Assembly: GCA_016845785.1 (NCBI GenBank)
Contig: JAERSH010000051.1
Span: 1 to 34,117, forward strand
DNA from: Fidelibacterota bacterium
GTDB lineage: Bacteria > Fidelibacterota > Marinisomatia > Marinisomatales > TCS55
DNA: 34,117 bases
Reading direction: 5' to 3'
Made by a program: the position numbers and the translations under genes. Below the pieces are notes generated by a model, which saw only the letters and a list, made by a program, of their open reading frames with translations, was not told the DNA's origin and made no database searches. The stretch's first letter is position 1. Every line of letters begins with the position of its first letter. Positions 6,351 to 15,393 of this stretch are shown piece by piece.

Positions 6351-8726
6351 TTATGCGTTTCCGTTACTGTTCATGGCAGACCATACCCGCTCCGGGGTCA
6401 ATGGCATTTGTAGATCCTTCACACCGTAGTCTGAAAGTGCATCCATAACCGCATTGACCACCGCCGGGGTGGATGCGATTGTTCCCGCTTCACCGATACC
6501 TTTTACACCCAGTGGATTGTGTGGGCAAGGCGTTTCAGTCTTATCCGTTTCAAACATGGGGAAGTTATCGGCTCGGGGCATGGTGTAATCCAGCATGGAG
6601 CCATTCAGCAGTTGGCCATCGTCATCATAGACAGCACCTTCATAAAGGGCTTGTCCGATGCCTTGGGCCACACCACCATGAACTTGTCCATCTACGATCA
6701 TGGGATTGATCACGTTTCCGCAATCATCCACGGCTACGTATTTGGTTACATCCACTTCGCCGGTATCCTTGTCCACTTCAACCACACAAATGTGGGTGCC
6801 AAATGGATAGACAAAGTTGGCCGGATCATAGAAACTGGCAAAATCCAGTCCCGGTTCTTCATCGGCAGGATAATCATGGGGCACGTAAGCGGTCAGGGCC
6901 ACATCACCAAATCCAACAGATTTGTCTGTGCCTTTTACCGTCCATGCGCCATTGGCGAATTCAAGGTCATCGGGAGAGCATTCCAATTTATGGGCTGCAA
7001 TCCGGGCGCCTTTTTCTTTCACCTTATCCACACTTTTCATGATGGCACTACCACAGACGGCCAAACTTCGGGAACCGTAAGTTCCCATACCGAATGGCAC
7101 ATTTTCTGTATCACCGTGGATCACATTGACATCATCCATGCCAATACCGAATGCGTCCGCCACCACTTGGGCGAAGGTCGTTTCATGACCTTGTCCGTGG
7201 GCGTGGGCACCACTGTGAATCGTCACTTTTCCTGTAGGATGGACGCGAATGCTGGCCGCATCGTAAAGACCGACACGAGCACCGAGCGAACCTACCACTG
7301 CTGATGGCGCAATGCCGCAGGCTTCAATAAAAGTGGAAAATCCAATCCCCACCAATCGGCCTTCAGATTTGGCTTTATCTCTAGTGGCTTTCAAGGATTC
7401 ATAATCCGCCACTTGAAGCGCTTTATCCATATTGGTTTCATAATCGCCACTGTCATACTGAAGTGCAACTTGGGTTTGGTAACCCGGTTGTTCCACGCCG
7501 TCAAAAGCCGGAATGAAATTCTTACGTCTCAATTCGGTCGGGTCCATGCCCATTTCACGTGCAGCCGTATCCATGAGCCGTTCGATGGAATAAGTCGCTT
7601 CAGGACGTCCCGCACCGCGATAGGCATCTACCGGGACTGTATTAGTCACCACCGCAGTCACATCAACATGGACTGCCGGTGTTGTGTAAAGTCCCTGCAT
7701 GAGCGTCCCATGAAGATACGTGGGTACACAGGTTGAGAAATTGGACAGGTATGCACCCATGGATGCATAAGTCTTTGTCCGCAAACCAGTGATATTCCCA
7801 TCAGCATCAAATGCCATTTGGGCATCGGTCACATGATCTCTTCCATGACAATCTGTGATGAATGCTTCACTCCGATCTGCTGTCCATTTCACGGGACGAC
7901 CGATTTGTTTGGAAGCCCACAGGCATCCACATTCATCGTTGTATACGAAGATTTTGCTGCCGAAGCCACCGCCTACATCCGGGGAGATGACACGAAGCTT
8001 ATGCTCCGGAATCGCCAGAACAAAAGCACCGATCACCAATCGGGCTAAGTGGGGATTTTGAGATGTTGAGTACAAGGTGTACTTGTCTTCATTGGCATCA
8101 TAATGAGCCAAAGCCGCACGGGGCTCGATGGCATTGGGAACCAATTTTTGGTTATGATAGGACAATGACGTCACATGATGGGCGTTTTCAAAAGCTGCAT
8201 CCGTTGCAGCACTGTCACCCAATTCCCAATCGTAGATTGTATTATTGGGCACATCATCATGAACCTGAGCAGCGCCGTCTTCAACGGCTGCTTTCGGATC
8301 CACAATGGCACCCAATACGTCATAATCCACATTCACCAATTCGGCTGCATCACGGGCTGTATATTTATCTTCCGCAATGACCATGGCCACGGGGTCGCCC
8401 ACATGGCGCACCTTATCCGCCACCATAATGGGATGGGGTGGTTCTTTCATGGTATCCCCATTTTTGAAATCCACCTGCCAGCCGCAGATCGATCCTGCCA
8501 GGCCTGCGTCTGCAATATCTTGACCGGTGAATACCTTGACCACACCGTCCATCGCCTCAGCGGCGGACGTATCCACGCTATTTATTTTCGCATGAGCGTG
8601 GGGGCTCCGCACATAGACTGCAAAGGTCTGGTTTGGCATATTAAAATCATCGGTGTATTTACCTTCACCTTTGATGAAACGATTATCTTCAACACGCTTG
8701 ATCGGTTGTCCGACTAATTTTCCCAT
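6351..8726 (-). CDS. coxL: CoxL-like molybdenum hydroxylase large subunit (form II)
   Basis: Catalytic subunit carrying the molybdopterin cytosine dinucleotide cofactor. The 791-residue protein has the aldehyde-oxidase a/b hammerhead domain (about 18-130) and the Mo-binding domains. The motif VGGGFGSK is at 251-258, and the catalytic glutamate is in KGIGEAGT at about 746. The active-site loop reads AYRGAGR at 368-374. True aerobic CO dehydrogenase (form I) has AYxCSFR with the copper-binding cysteine, so this is the form II type. Form II substrates are mostly unproven and CO oxidation should not be assumed. The start has a perfect AGGAGG and lies 9 bases after coxS. The maturation genes coxD, coxE, mocA and xdhC downstream fit this enzyme. 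Confidence 0.93.
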   Translation of the reverse strand: MGKLVGQPIKRVEDNRFIKGEGKYTDDFNMPNQTFAVYVRSPHAHAKINSVDTSAAEAMDGVVKVFTGQDIADAGLAGSICGWQVDFKNGDTMKEPPHPIMVADKVRHVGDPVAMVIAEDKYTARDAAELVNVDYDVLGAIVDPKAAVEDGAAQVHDDVPNNTIYDWELGDSAATDAAFENAHHVTSLSYHNQKLVPNAIEPRAALAHYDANEDKYTLYSTSQNPHLARLVIGAFVLAIPEHKLRVISPDVGGGFGSKIFVYNDECGCLWASKQIGRPVKWTADRSEAFITDCHGRDHVTDAQMAFDADGNITGLRTKTYASMGAYLSNFSTCVPTYLHGTLMQGLYTTPAVHVDVTAVVTNTVPVDAYRGAGRPEATYSIERLMDTAAREMGMDPTELRRKNFIPAFDGVEQPGYQTQVALQYDSGDYETNMDKALQVADYESLKATRDKAKSEGRLVGIGFSTFIEACGIAPSAVVGSLGARVGLYDAASIRVHPTGKVTIHSGAHAHGQGHETTFAQVVADAFGIGMDDVNVIHGDTENVPFGMGTYGSRSLAVCGSAIMKSVDKVKEKGARIAAHKLECSPDDLEFANGAWTVKGTDKSVGFGDVALTAYVPHDYPADEEPGLDFASFYDPANFVYPFGTHICVVEVDKDTGEVDVTKYVAVDDCGNVINPMIVDGQVHGGVAQGIGQALYEGAVYDDDGQLLNGSMLDYTMPRADNFPMFETDKTETPCPHNPLGVKGIGEAGTIASTPAVVNAVMDALSDYGVKDLQMPLTPERVWSAMNSNGNA

Positions 8727-8735
8727 ATCAACCTC

Positions 8736-9200
8736 CTAACCGTTTTCCGCGGCATGCTGAACCGCTTTTACAATGTTATGGTAACCGGTGCATCGGCAAA
8801 AATTACCTTCCAATCCGTGACGAATTTCATCTTCACTGGGATTGCTGTTATTTTCCAAGAGATCGGCACAAGCCATGATCATCCCCGGTGTACAGAATCC
8901 GCATTGGAGACCGTGTTCTTCCTTAAATCCTGCTTGCAATGGATGGAGTTCTCCATTTTGGCACATGCCTTCAATGGTGGTGATATCCGCACCATCGGCC
9001 TGAACGGCAAACATGGTACAAGACTTCACAGCCTTCCCATCCACATGGACGGTACAAGCACCGCATGAGCTGGTGTCGCAGCCCACATGGGTGCCGGTGA
9101 GTCCCAGTTTTTCTCTGATATAATCAACGAGAAGCACCCGTGGATTTACATCATCCTCTTGGGCCTTCCCATTGACATTTACTTTAAGCGTGTATCCCAT
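8736..9200 (-). CDS. coxS: CoxS-like [2Fe-2S] subunit
   Basis: Small subunit with two [2Fe-2S] clusters that carries electrons from the molybdenum site to the FAD subunit. The plant-ferredoxin-type cluster is held by C41, C46, C49 and C61, and the four-helix domain cluster by C100, C103, C135 and C137 (CGFCTPG and CRCTGY). The 154 residues match the family length. The ribosome binding site AAGGAGG is strong and the gene is followed at 9 bases by coxL. There is no export signal, so the CoxSLM enzyme is probably cytoplasmic or on the inner face of the membrane. Confidence 0.95.
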   Translation of the reverse strand: MGYTLKVNVNGKAQEDDVNPRVLLVDYIREKLGLTGTHVGCDTSSCGACTVHVDGKAVKSCTMFAVQADGADITTIEGMCQNGELHPLQAGFKEEHGLQCGFCTPGMIMACADLLENNSNPSEDEIRHGLEGNFCRCTGYHNIVKAVQHAAENG

Positions 9201-9231
9201 AAGTCCTCCTTATAGAGTTATGGTTTCGTTC

Positions 9232-9684
9232 CTACGCAGGAACTGTGGTTATCTTTTGTTTTAAGTTTTTGAATCCTTGATCCATTAATTTTTTTCCTGA
9301 TGCTTCGATCAATCGCTGCCCCACTCGAGCAATAATTCCTGACACATTTCCTTTAGCCATAAAAGTAAATCCAGTGCCATCCGGATGATCAGATAATTGG
9401 ATTTCACCTTCCCCACTCATGGCGCCTTTTACCCCATCTCCATCCACTTTAAACTTATAGCCGTTGGGTTCATGGATATCGAAAAGGGAGAGTTTGGTGT
9501 TGAATTTGCCCTTGATGGGTCCGATTTTGATTTCAATATTGGCATTGAATTCATCGTCACCTAGGGGTTCTAATGATTTGCAATTGGGGAGAATTTCAGC
9601 AAGGACTTCGGGTGTAATTATTGCGTCCCAAACATCCTGCCGGGGGAGATTTAAAGAATATGATTTTTGTAATGTTACTGCCAA
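9232..9684 (-). CDS. coxG: CoxG-like SRPBCC protein
   Basis: CoxG is a START/SRPBCC-fold protein that helps CO dehydrogenase attach to the cytoplasmic membrane. The 150-residue frame shows the family start SYSLNLPRQDVWDAIITPEVLAEILPNC, split here as a beta strand followed by the first helices, then the GxIKGKFNTKLSL strand pair, GEGEIQLS, and a closing helix. The start is TTG at 9684, with GGAGAG about 9 bases upstream; no ATG fits. It is the first gene of the cox group, with a 147-base gap upstream. In other organisms CoxG lies later in the cluster, so leading the operon is a small oddity. Confidence 0.88.
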   Translation of the reverse strand: MAVTLQKSYSLNLPRQDVWDAIITPEVLAEILPNCKSLEPLGDDEFNANIEIKIGPIKGKFNTKLSLFDIHEPNGYKFKVDGDGVKGAMSGEGEIQLSDHPDGTGFTFMAKGNVSGIIARVGQRLIEASGKKLMDQGFKNLKQKITTVPA

Positions 9685-9738
9685 TTAATCGCTCTCCAAT
9701 CGTGTAAAAGTTTAAGCGGTATGTGGAAACTGGCAATC

Positions 9739-9754
9739 CTCCTTCCAAAAGGAG
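9739..9754 (-). promoter_or_regulatory. Small hairpin in the coxG leader
   Basis: CTCCTT and AAGGAG arms with a TTGG loop (minus strand) lie about 55 bases before coxG. The gap between the IorB stop and coxG is AT-rich and probably holds the cox promoter. The hairpin hides an AGGAGG that is not followed by a usable start codon. The function is unknown. Confidence 0.25.
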
Positions 9755-9822
9755 TCAAATAAGATAATGACTAATTAAATCGAAAGGCAATTATAAAAAT
9801 GAAAAATTATTTATTAAATGTA

Positions 9823-9854
9823 AAATGCCCTCCTTTGAAGCCAAAAGGCGATTT
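9823..9854 (-). terminator. Candidate terminator of the ior genes
   Basis: An imperfect inverted repeat (AAAT-C-GCCTTT pairing with AAAGG-A-GGGCATTT, minus strand) overlaps the IorB stop codon and runs into an AT-rich tail. It separates the ior pair from the cox group. Confidence 0.4.
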
Positions 9855-11967
9855 AACCAAATTGAATAGGCAAATTTCTAAATCGTTTTCCTGTTGCAGC
9901 GTACACTGCATTGGTGACTGCAGGTGCAATGGGTGGAAGTCCCGGTTCTCCAAGTCCTGTTGGATCTTCATCACTGTCCACAAAATAAACATGAATGTCA
10001 GGTGTCTCATCCATGCGAATTACATCAAAATCATCAAAATTGCTTTCAACAATTCGGCCATCTTTCACAGTGATCTTGCTCTTTAATGTTGCAGATAGGC
10101 CGTAGATAATACCGCTGGAGATTTGGGTTTTCGCATTGGCCGGATTAATCAATGTGCCGCAATCCACTGCACAATGGACTTCATGTACTTTTACTTGATT
10201 ATTCTCAATGGATACGCGAGCCACCTGTGCCACCCACGTACCAAATGATTTATGGCATGAAAATCCCTGAAAGATTTTGTCATTGTTAAAGTCAGTCCAT
10301 CCGGATTTTTCTGCTACCAAATTGATCACACCTGCATCACGGGAATTTTTCGGTAATAAATCCAACCTAAATTGGACCGGATCTTTTCCTGCTTTTTCTG
10401 AAAGTTCATCCATAAAACATTCGTTGGCAAATGCATTCTGTGAATTATATACTGACCGCCAAAACCATAACGGGATGGTTGTTTTCGTCATTTGGAAATC
10501 CACCTGCATGTTGGGGATCTCGTAGGGCAAATGTTTTGCTCCTTCTACTGAAATGATGTCCGCCTTTTCTTTAAATGGAAATGGAATCTTTACGAATTGG
10601 GTGAAGAGAATAGAAGGTGCTGCAATACGATGGGACCAAGAAGTCAATTGATTATTCTGATCAAAAGCACCTTTCATTACATGAACGCTGGCAGGACGAT
10701 AATAATCATGCTGCATATCTTCTTCGCGGCTCCAAATCAATTTGACCGGCTTTTTCATTACTTTTGAAATTTCTACCGCTTCTTCCACAAAATCATTGTG
10801 TGCTCTGCGACCGAATCCACCACCTAAATAGGTCACATTTACTTTGACTTGTTTCTTGGATAGATTAGATGCCTTTGCAGCAATTTTTCTGGCGCCATTT
10901 GCATCCTGAGTACCTGCCCATACTTCACATTGATCTTTTTTAACATATGCGGTACAATTCATGGGTTCCATGGTGGCATGGGCTTGTAAGGGAGATTCAT
11001 AAATCACTTCATGGATATTGTCCGATGATGCCAATGCCTTTTTGACATTCCCTTCTTTCCGAACCACACTTCCCTTTTTCTCACTGGCTTTCATTAAATC
11101 TTTTCGGATTTTTTTACTATCCACTCCGGCAGAATCACCGTCACTCCAATCGATCTTGATCTTTTTCCCTGCCTTTAACGCGGCCCACGTATTTTCGGCT
11201 ACAATGGCCAATCCACGTTCAATTATAAAAATATTTATGATGCCGGAAACATCACTCACACTGCTCTTATCAAAGGATTTTACTTCACCGCCAAAAACCG
11301 GCGAATGAATAACCGTGGCATACACCATGCCATCCAATTGGACGTCTAAGGCAAATTCGGCTGTGCCATTGATTTTTGATGGGGTATCTTTCTTTTTTTT
11401 ATCCTTCCCAATGATGGTGAATTCGTTTTTGCTTTTCAGTTTCGGTTTTTTGGGTATTACTAGTGTGCTAGCTTTACCAGCCAATTCTCCATAAGATAAA
11501 ACCCTTCCGGTGGATTCGTGGATAACTGTTCCTAATTTAGATGTACATTCATTTTTTGATACATCCCATTCTTGCGCAGCAGCAGAGACCAGCATCTCTC
11601 GGGCAGTGGCGCCTGCTTTCCTCAATTTTTTCCAACCACCGGATACTGAGTTGCTTCCACCCGTCATTTGCCATCCGTATTTTTTACGATCTGCCGGTGC
11701 TTTTTCGGCAATCACCTGGGACCAATCTAAATCCATTTCATCTGCAACAATCATGGGTAAGGATGTGACCACGCCTTGGCCCATTTCAGATTTCGCCACC
11801 ATGATTCGAACGAAATTATCCGGCTGAACCTTTATCCATGCATTGGGTTCAAATGCTGTGGAAGTGAGTGGCTTTCCACTCAGTTTATTTGTGGATGGTA
11901 AATAAAAACCGAGAATGAGTCCGGATCCTGCGGTGGAAGTCACTTTGATGAAATCACGTCTATTCAT
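9853..11967 (-). CDS. IorB-type molybdenum hydroxylase large subunit, Tat-exported
   Basis: Large subunit of the isoquinoline 1-oxidoreductase-like branch of the xanthine oxidase family, which hydroxylates N-heterocycles or oxidises aldehydes. An N-terminal twin-arginine signal (RRDFIKVT, residues 3-10, then a hydrophobic stretch) points to export with its cofactor bound. The Mo-binding signatures are MVAKSEMGQGVVTSLPM, GGGFGRRAHNDFVEEA and the catalytic glutamate in GLGEPGLPPIAP near residue 674. The length of 704 residues is typical of IorB. I chose ATG 11967 over the preceding GTG because GGGAGG then has normal spacing. It overlaps iorA by a few bases. There is no FAD subunit, as expected for IorAB, so electrons probably go to a cytochrome or quinone. 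The substrate is unknown. Confidence 0.9.
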   Translation of the reverse strand: MNRRDFIKVTSTAGSGLILGFYLPSTNKLSGKPLTSTAFEPNAWIKVQPDNFVRIMVAKSEMGQGVVTSLPMIVADEMDLDWSQVIAEKAPADRKKYGWQMTGGSNSVSGGWKKLRKAGATAREMLVSAAAQEWDVSKNECTSKLGTVIHESTGRVLSYGELAGKASTLVIPKKPKLKSKNEFTIIGKDKKKKDTPSKINGTAEFALDVQLDGMVYATVIHSPVFGGEVKSFDKSSVSDVSGIINIFIIERGLAIVAENTWAALKAGKKIKIDWSDGDSAGVDSKKIRKDLMKASEKKGSVVRKEGNVKKALASSDNIHEVIYESPLQAHATMEPMNCTAYVKKDQCEVWAGTQDANGARKIAAKASNLSKKQVKVNVTYLGGGFGRRAHNDFVEEAVEISKVMKKPVKLIWSREEDMQHDYYRPASVHVMKGAFDQNNQLTSWSHRIAAPSILFTQFVKIPFPFKEKADIISVEGAKHLPYEIPNMQVDFQMTKTTIPLWFWRSVYNSQNAFANECFMDELSEKAGKDPVQFRLDLLPKNSRDAGVINLVAEKSGWTDFNNDKIFQGFSCHKSFGTWVAQVARVSIENNQVKVHEVHCAVDCGTLINPANAKTQISSGIIYGLSATLKSKITVKDGRIVESNFDDFDVIRMDETPDIHVYFVDSDEDPTGLGEPGLPPIAPAVTNAVYAATGKRFRNLPIQFG

Positions 11968-12448
11968 CACTACCTCCCTTATTCGCTAAGGAACCATTGG
12001 CCGCAGTTAGAATGGCCTCTTTGATCTCGGGATAGGTTCCGCAGCGGCAAATATTCATTTTCATTGCCGTATCAATATCATTTTCTTCAGGATTAGGATT
12101 CCGCTCAAGAAATGCGGCTGCAGTCATGATTTGGCCGGACTGACAATAACCGCATTGGGGAACATCCCCTTCCAGCCAGGCTTCTTGAATAGGATGGGGG
12201 TTTTCTACAGAAAGGCCTTCAATTGTGGTGAGTTCTACATCTTCATCAAGGTTGTCAATTGGAGTGACACAAGACCGGGTTGCTTCTCCATCAATGTGAA
12301 TTGTACAGGCGCCACAGAGTCCGCGGCCGCAACCAAATTTCGTACCTGTATATCCCAATGTATCTCGAATCACCCACAGTAATGGTGTATCTTCATCCAC
12401 ATTTACCGTTTTCTGTTTTCCGTTAATATTAAGGGTGAATTCACTCAT
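11960..12448 (-). CDS. IorA-type [2Fe-2S] subunit
   Basis: Small subunit partner of the IorB-like protein. It binds two [2Fe-2S] clusters through C40, C45, C48 and C60 (GCGRGLCGAC) and C99, C102, C134 and C136 (CGYCQSG, CRCG). The 162-residue length and the CRCGTYPEI ending are typical of IorA rather than CoxS. It has no export signal of its own; in this family it is normally carried across by the Tat signal of the large subunit. The stop overlaps the start of the large subunit gene, so translation is coupled. An AGG lies 8 bases before the ATG. Confidence 0.92.
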   Translation of the reverse strand: MSEFTLNINGKQKTVNVDEDTPLLWVIRDTLGYTGTKFGCGRGLCGACTIHIDGEATRSCVTPIDNLDEDVELTTIEGLSVENPHPIQEAWLEGDVPQCGYCQSGQIMTAAAFLERNPNPEENDIDTAMKMNICRCGTYPEIKEAILTAANGSLANKGGSDE

Positions 12449-12483
12449 TTGAGACCTATAGTTTGGTTGCTAACTACCTAAAT

Positions 12484-15330
12484 TTACTCATCTTTATCTA
12501 AATAAAACTGATGCTTTTGGGGTGTGAGTGGTCGGCCCATCCATAAAGGACGGCGAAGTCCATCGGGATGTCTCTCTTTTTCCTTCGCCCATGCGTTCCA
12601 TTTTTTAAAATGTTCGAATGATTTATTTGTATCCACAAAAATATCACCGTATTTCTCATCGGGATTCGGTTTAGAAATAGTCACTTTTTGCAACCAGCAA
12701 TGGGCGCCGGAAATGGGATCGGGATTGGCCGCATGGGTAATATTTTGATGGACACCCCCATCACGCCACCACACACGATTCGTATCGGGGTCGTCCGTTT
12801 CCCACGGTTCAATACCTGTCATGGTCTCCATTTTCCATTTTCCATCCCCCATATTTTGAATGTCCACCGTATTGGTCATGAAGCGATTCCCTTCATCTTG
12901 CTGGCGGCGCCAACGTCCGATATGATGAGAACAAGCTACCACGCCAGGTTTGATGGCTTCTGTCACCCAAACTTTGTCCACAAACCAGCCAATTTCTGTA
13001 GTGATTTTCAAAAGGTCCCCATTGTCCACACCGAGTTGTTTTGCATCTTTGGTATGAATCCAAATGGGATTTCGATGGGCGATCTCTGTAAGCCATTTTG
13101 CATTGGCAGATCTGGAGTGAATATGGGTAGGCAACCTAAAATTGGGGAGAAGCACACATTCATTTTTGTCCTGATCCATTTCATCTAAATGCACGTGGCT
13201 TTTGATGCGGTATCCCGGTGTGGCATGCTCCGGATAACCGAAATCCACCATGGTTTGAGAATAAATCTCCTGTCGCTTGGATGGGGTAGGAAATCCGGCA
13301 AACTGCTTTCCATCCACTTCGAGCCCAACCACGGCACCATTTTTTTCAATCTGTCCGTTGGGCTTCACATTTACATCATTGTCTGAAAATGCTTTTTCAT
13401 TATTCCGATACACATTGTCATCCACCAGAAAAGCACCGTATTTCCGCATGTATTCTAAAGCGGTGAGACCTACATTTTCTGCCGCTTCCGAGAGACCTTC
13501 TGTATGCTCAAAAATGTATTGATAATATTCGTCAATGTTGATTTTTTTGCCTTCACGATATGGACTCATAAAATGCTTTCGGATGCCTAAATCACCGGCC
13601 TGATCAATTCGCCAGGAAAGCTCTATCCAAAATTCATCTTCTTCCCAAACTTCCCCTGGATTCACTTCATAAGTGAATTCCACTTCCTTTCCATCGCGGC
13701 GGGCTTTTTCTCTCAAGACGGGCTGGCGGAATGCGATCCATACACCGGCCTGTGTTTCGTATGAATTGATGTCATGCCGCTCGGAAGCATGCCCCATAGG
13801 GAGTACATAATCAGCGAAAAAGGCGGTCTCATTCCAAGTAGGTGTTAATGCAATGTGGCAACCCACTTTTTCTGCATCGGATAACATTTCGATCCACGAG
13901 AATCCATCGGGGTAGGTCCACACCGGATTAAACACACGAGTGAAATACACATCCAATTCACCACGTCCATCCTTTATGAGATGGGGTAAAATTTGACTCA
14001 TTTCAAAGTGAGCAAGCGTGTATTCCTTAGGCCAATTTAATTCATTCCATGCGTCGGGCCCCGGGGGTGAATCAAAAAATTCCGGGTGAAATTTATTCCA
14101 TGCACTGGGGGAAGTGCCCCCTTCTGTTCCCACCGATCCGGTGAGCACATTGAGCAAATGGAGTGTCCTTGAGACTTGCCATCCACCGAGATTCCCAATG
14201 GAAGCACCGCGCCAAACATGGGTGGATAATTTGCTTCCCGCTTTTCCGATCATTTTTGCAACTCGGATAATTTGGTCCGCATCAATTTGCGCTTCTTTGG
14301 CAGCGAATTCAGGTGTGTATTCTGTCCATTCTTCACGCAATCTTTTAATGAATTGGTCAAACTCAACGGGATCATTCGGATGGAGATTTTTGAGATAATC
14401 ATCCCAGTTCACCCAATTTTCTAAATAATGGCGATCGAACAATCCTTCGTCTAGTATGATCTTGGCCATGGCCATATAAACAGCCGATTCCGATCCGGGA
14501 TAGGTGGGCATCCATTCATCTGCCATGGATGCGGTGTTGGACAGCCGTGGATCCATAACAATGAGTTTGGCCCCTTTCATCATGCCTTCCATGATCCGCT
14601 GGGCATGGGGATTAAAATAATGACCTGTTTCTAAATGGGATGACGCCAAAAGTATCACTTCTGCATTGGTATGATCCGGGCTGGGACGATCGTATTTATG
14701 CCAAAGGGCGTATCCTGTCCGGGCGCCGGCAGAACAAATATTAGTATGGGAATTGTGTCCATCCACACCCCACGCTTTTAATACACGTTCCGCATAGCCT
14801 TCATGGCCGGGACGTCCCACATGATACACCACACCGTCTTTCCGCTTTCTGATGGATGCTGCAATCTTTTCAGAAATTTCATCCAACGCTTGGTCCCAAC
14901 TGATCCGTTCCCACTTCCCTTCGCCACGCTCGCCCACCCGTTTTAGGGGATATAAAATTCGTTCTGTATCATTGATCTGATTGATGGTGGCGGGACCTTT
15001 GGCACAATTCCGTCCACGACTTCCGGGATGGTGGGGATTTCCTTCAAACTTTCGCACTTCATCGGAATCCTTATCAATATAAGCCAAGAGTCCGCATGCT
15101 GATTCACAATTGAAGCAAGTAGTGGGCACGATGGAGTAGTGCCGTTCCTTCTTCTCCGGCCAAGCTTTTGGATCCAATTCGGTAAAGTCGTCCCATTCAC
15201 TGGGGTCGGGGTATTTATATAGTTCCCGCGGTCCTTCCATGACAAATTCTTCGGACCAGTCCGGGCGGTCAGATATCTTCGGGATGAGCCCTAATGATTC
15301 TGAAAATGTTTCTATCCAACTACGTTTCAT
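12484..15330 (-). CDS. DMSO-reductase-family molybdoenzyme, catalytic subunit (SoeA/PsrA-like)
   Basis: A 948-residue molybdopterin oxidoreductase binding Mo(or W)-bisMGD. The N-terminal [4Fe-4S] site is C72-x2-C75-x3-C79 and C109 (CFNCESAC, then GRNCAKG). The cofactor ligand region is around 196-203 (TNICSAGA), and the C-terminal dinucleotide-binding domain holds LPNFRLPTHIHSRS and the GxWxRQQDEGNR region. There is no Tat signal or hydrophobic N-terminus, so the enzyme should face the cytoplasm, as in SoeABC sulfite dehydrogenase and unlike Tat-exported PsrA/PhsA. The matching electron-transfer subunit is encoded at 16941, beyond two unrelated genes. Neighbouring TusA, DsrE2 and PDO-like genes favour a sulfur substrate such as sulfite or persulfide. 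The exact substrate cannot be told from motifs alone. Confidence 0.85.
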   Translation of the reverse strand: MKRSWIETFSESLGLIPKISDRPDWSEEFVMEGPRELYKYPDPSEWDDFTELDPKAWPEKKERHYSIVPTTCFNCESACGLLAYIDKDSDEVRKFEGNPHHPGSRGRNCAKGPATINQINDTERILYPLKRVGERGEGKWERISWDQALDEISEKIAASIRKRKDGVVYHVGRPGHEGYAERVLKAWGVDGHNSHTNICSAGARTGYALWHKYDRPSPDHTNAEVILLASSHLETGHYFNPHAQRIMEGMMKGAKLIVMDPRLSNTASMADEWMPTYPGSESAVYMAMAKIILDEGLFDRHYLENWVNWDDYLKNLHPNDPVEFDQFIKRLREEWTEYTPEFAAKEAQIDADQIIRVAKMIGKAGSKLSTHVWRGASIGNLGGWQVSRTLHLLNVLTGSVGTEGGTSPSAWNKFHPEFFDSPPGPDAWNELNWPKEYTLAHFEMSQILPHLIKDGRGELDVYFTRVFNPVWTYPDGFSWIEMLSDAEKVGCHIALTPTWNETAFFADYVLPMGHASERHDINSYETQAGVWIAFRQPVLREKARRDGKEVEFTYEVNPGEVWEEDEFWIELSWRIDQAGDLGIRKHFMSPYREGKKINIDEYYQYIFEHTEGLSEAAENVGLTALEYMRKYGAFLVDDNVYRNNEKAFSDNDVNVKPNGQIEKNGAVVGLEVDGKQFAGFPTPSKRQEIYSQTMVDFGYPEHATPGYRIKSHVHLDEMDQDKNECVLLPNFRLPTHIHSRSANAKWLTEIAHRNPIWIHTKDAKQLGVDNGDLLKITTEIGWFVDKVWVTEAIKPGVVACSHHIGRWRRQQDEGNRFMTNTVDIQNMGDGKWKMETMTGIEPWETDDPDTNRVWWRDGGVHQNITHAANPDPISGAHCWLQKVTISKPNPDEKYGDIFVDTNKSFEHFKKWNAWAKEKERHPDGLRRPLWMGRPLTPQKHQFYLDKDE

Positions 15331-15339
15331 TTTTTATTT

Positions 15340-15366
15340 ACCATGGGGACACAGAGTTCACAGAGG
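15340..15366. repeat. CACAGAG-type intergenic repeat, copy 1
   Basis: ACCATGGGGACACAGAG followed by TTCACAGAGG, between the lipoprotein gene and the molybdoenzyme start. It belongs to a family of degenerate repeats of roughly 9-10-base period (CCACRRAGRCAC-like) found at several gene junctions in this window. Confidence 0.6.
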
Positions 15367-15393
15367 AATGAAATAAGCATATTAATTACTCTA

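Noticed and set aside
6519-7304. Long plus-strand frame (261 codons) inside coxL
   Set aside because: It is antisense to a well-supported coxL. The His/Ile-rich product is typical of an antisense shadow in a gene of this composition.
8175-8717. Plus-strand frame of 180 codons inside coxL
   Set aside because: Antisense shadow of the N-terminal part of coxL; no ribosome binding site and no family resemblance.
6351-8726. True aerobic CO dehydrogenase (form I)
   Set aside because: The active-site loop is AYRGAGR, not the cysteine-containing AYxCSFR of form I, so CO oxidation is not claimed.
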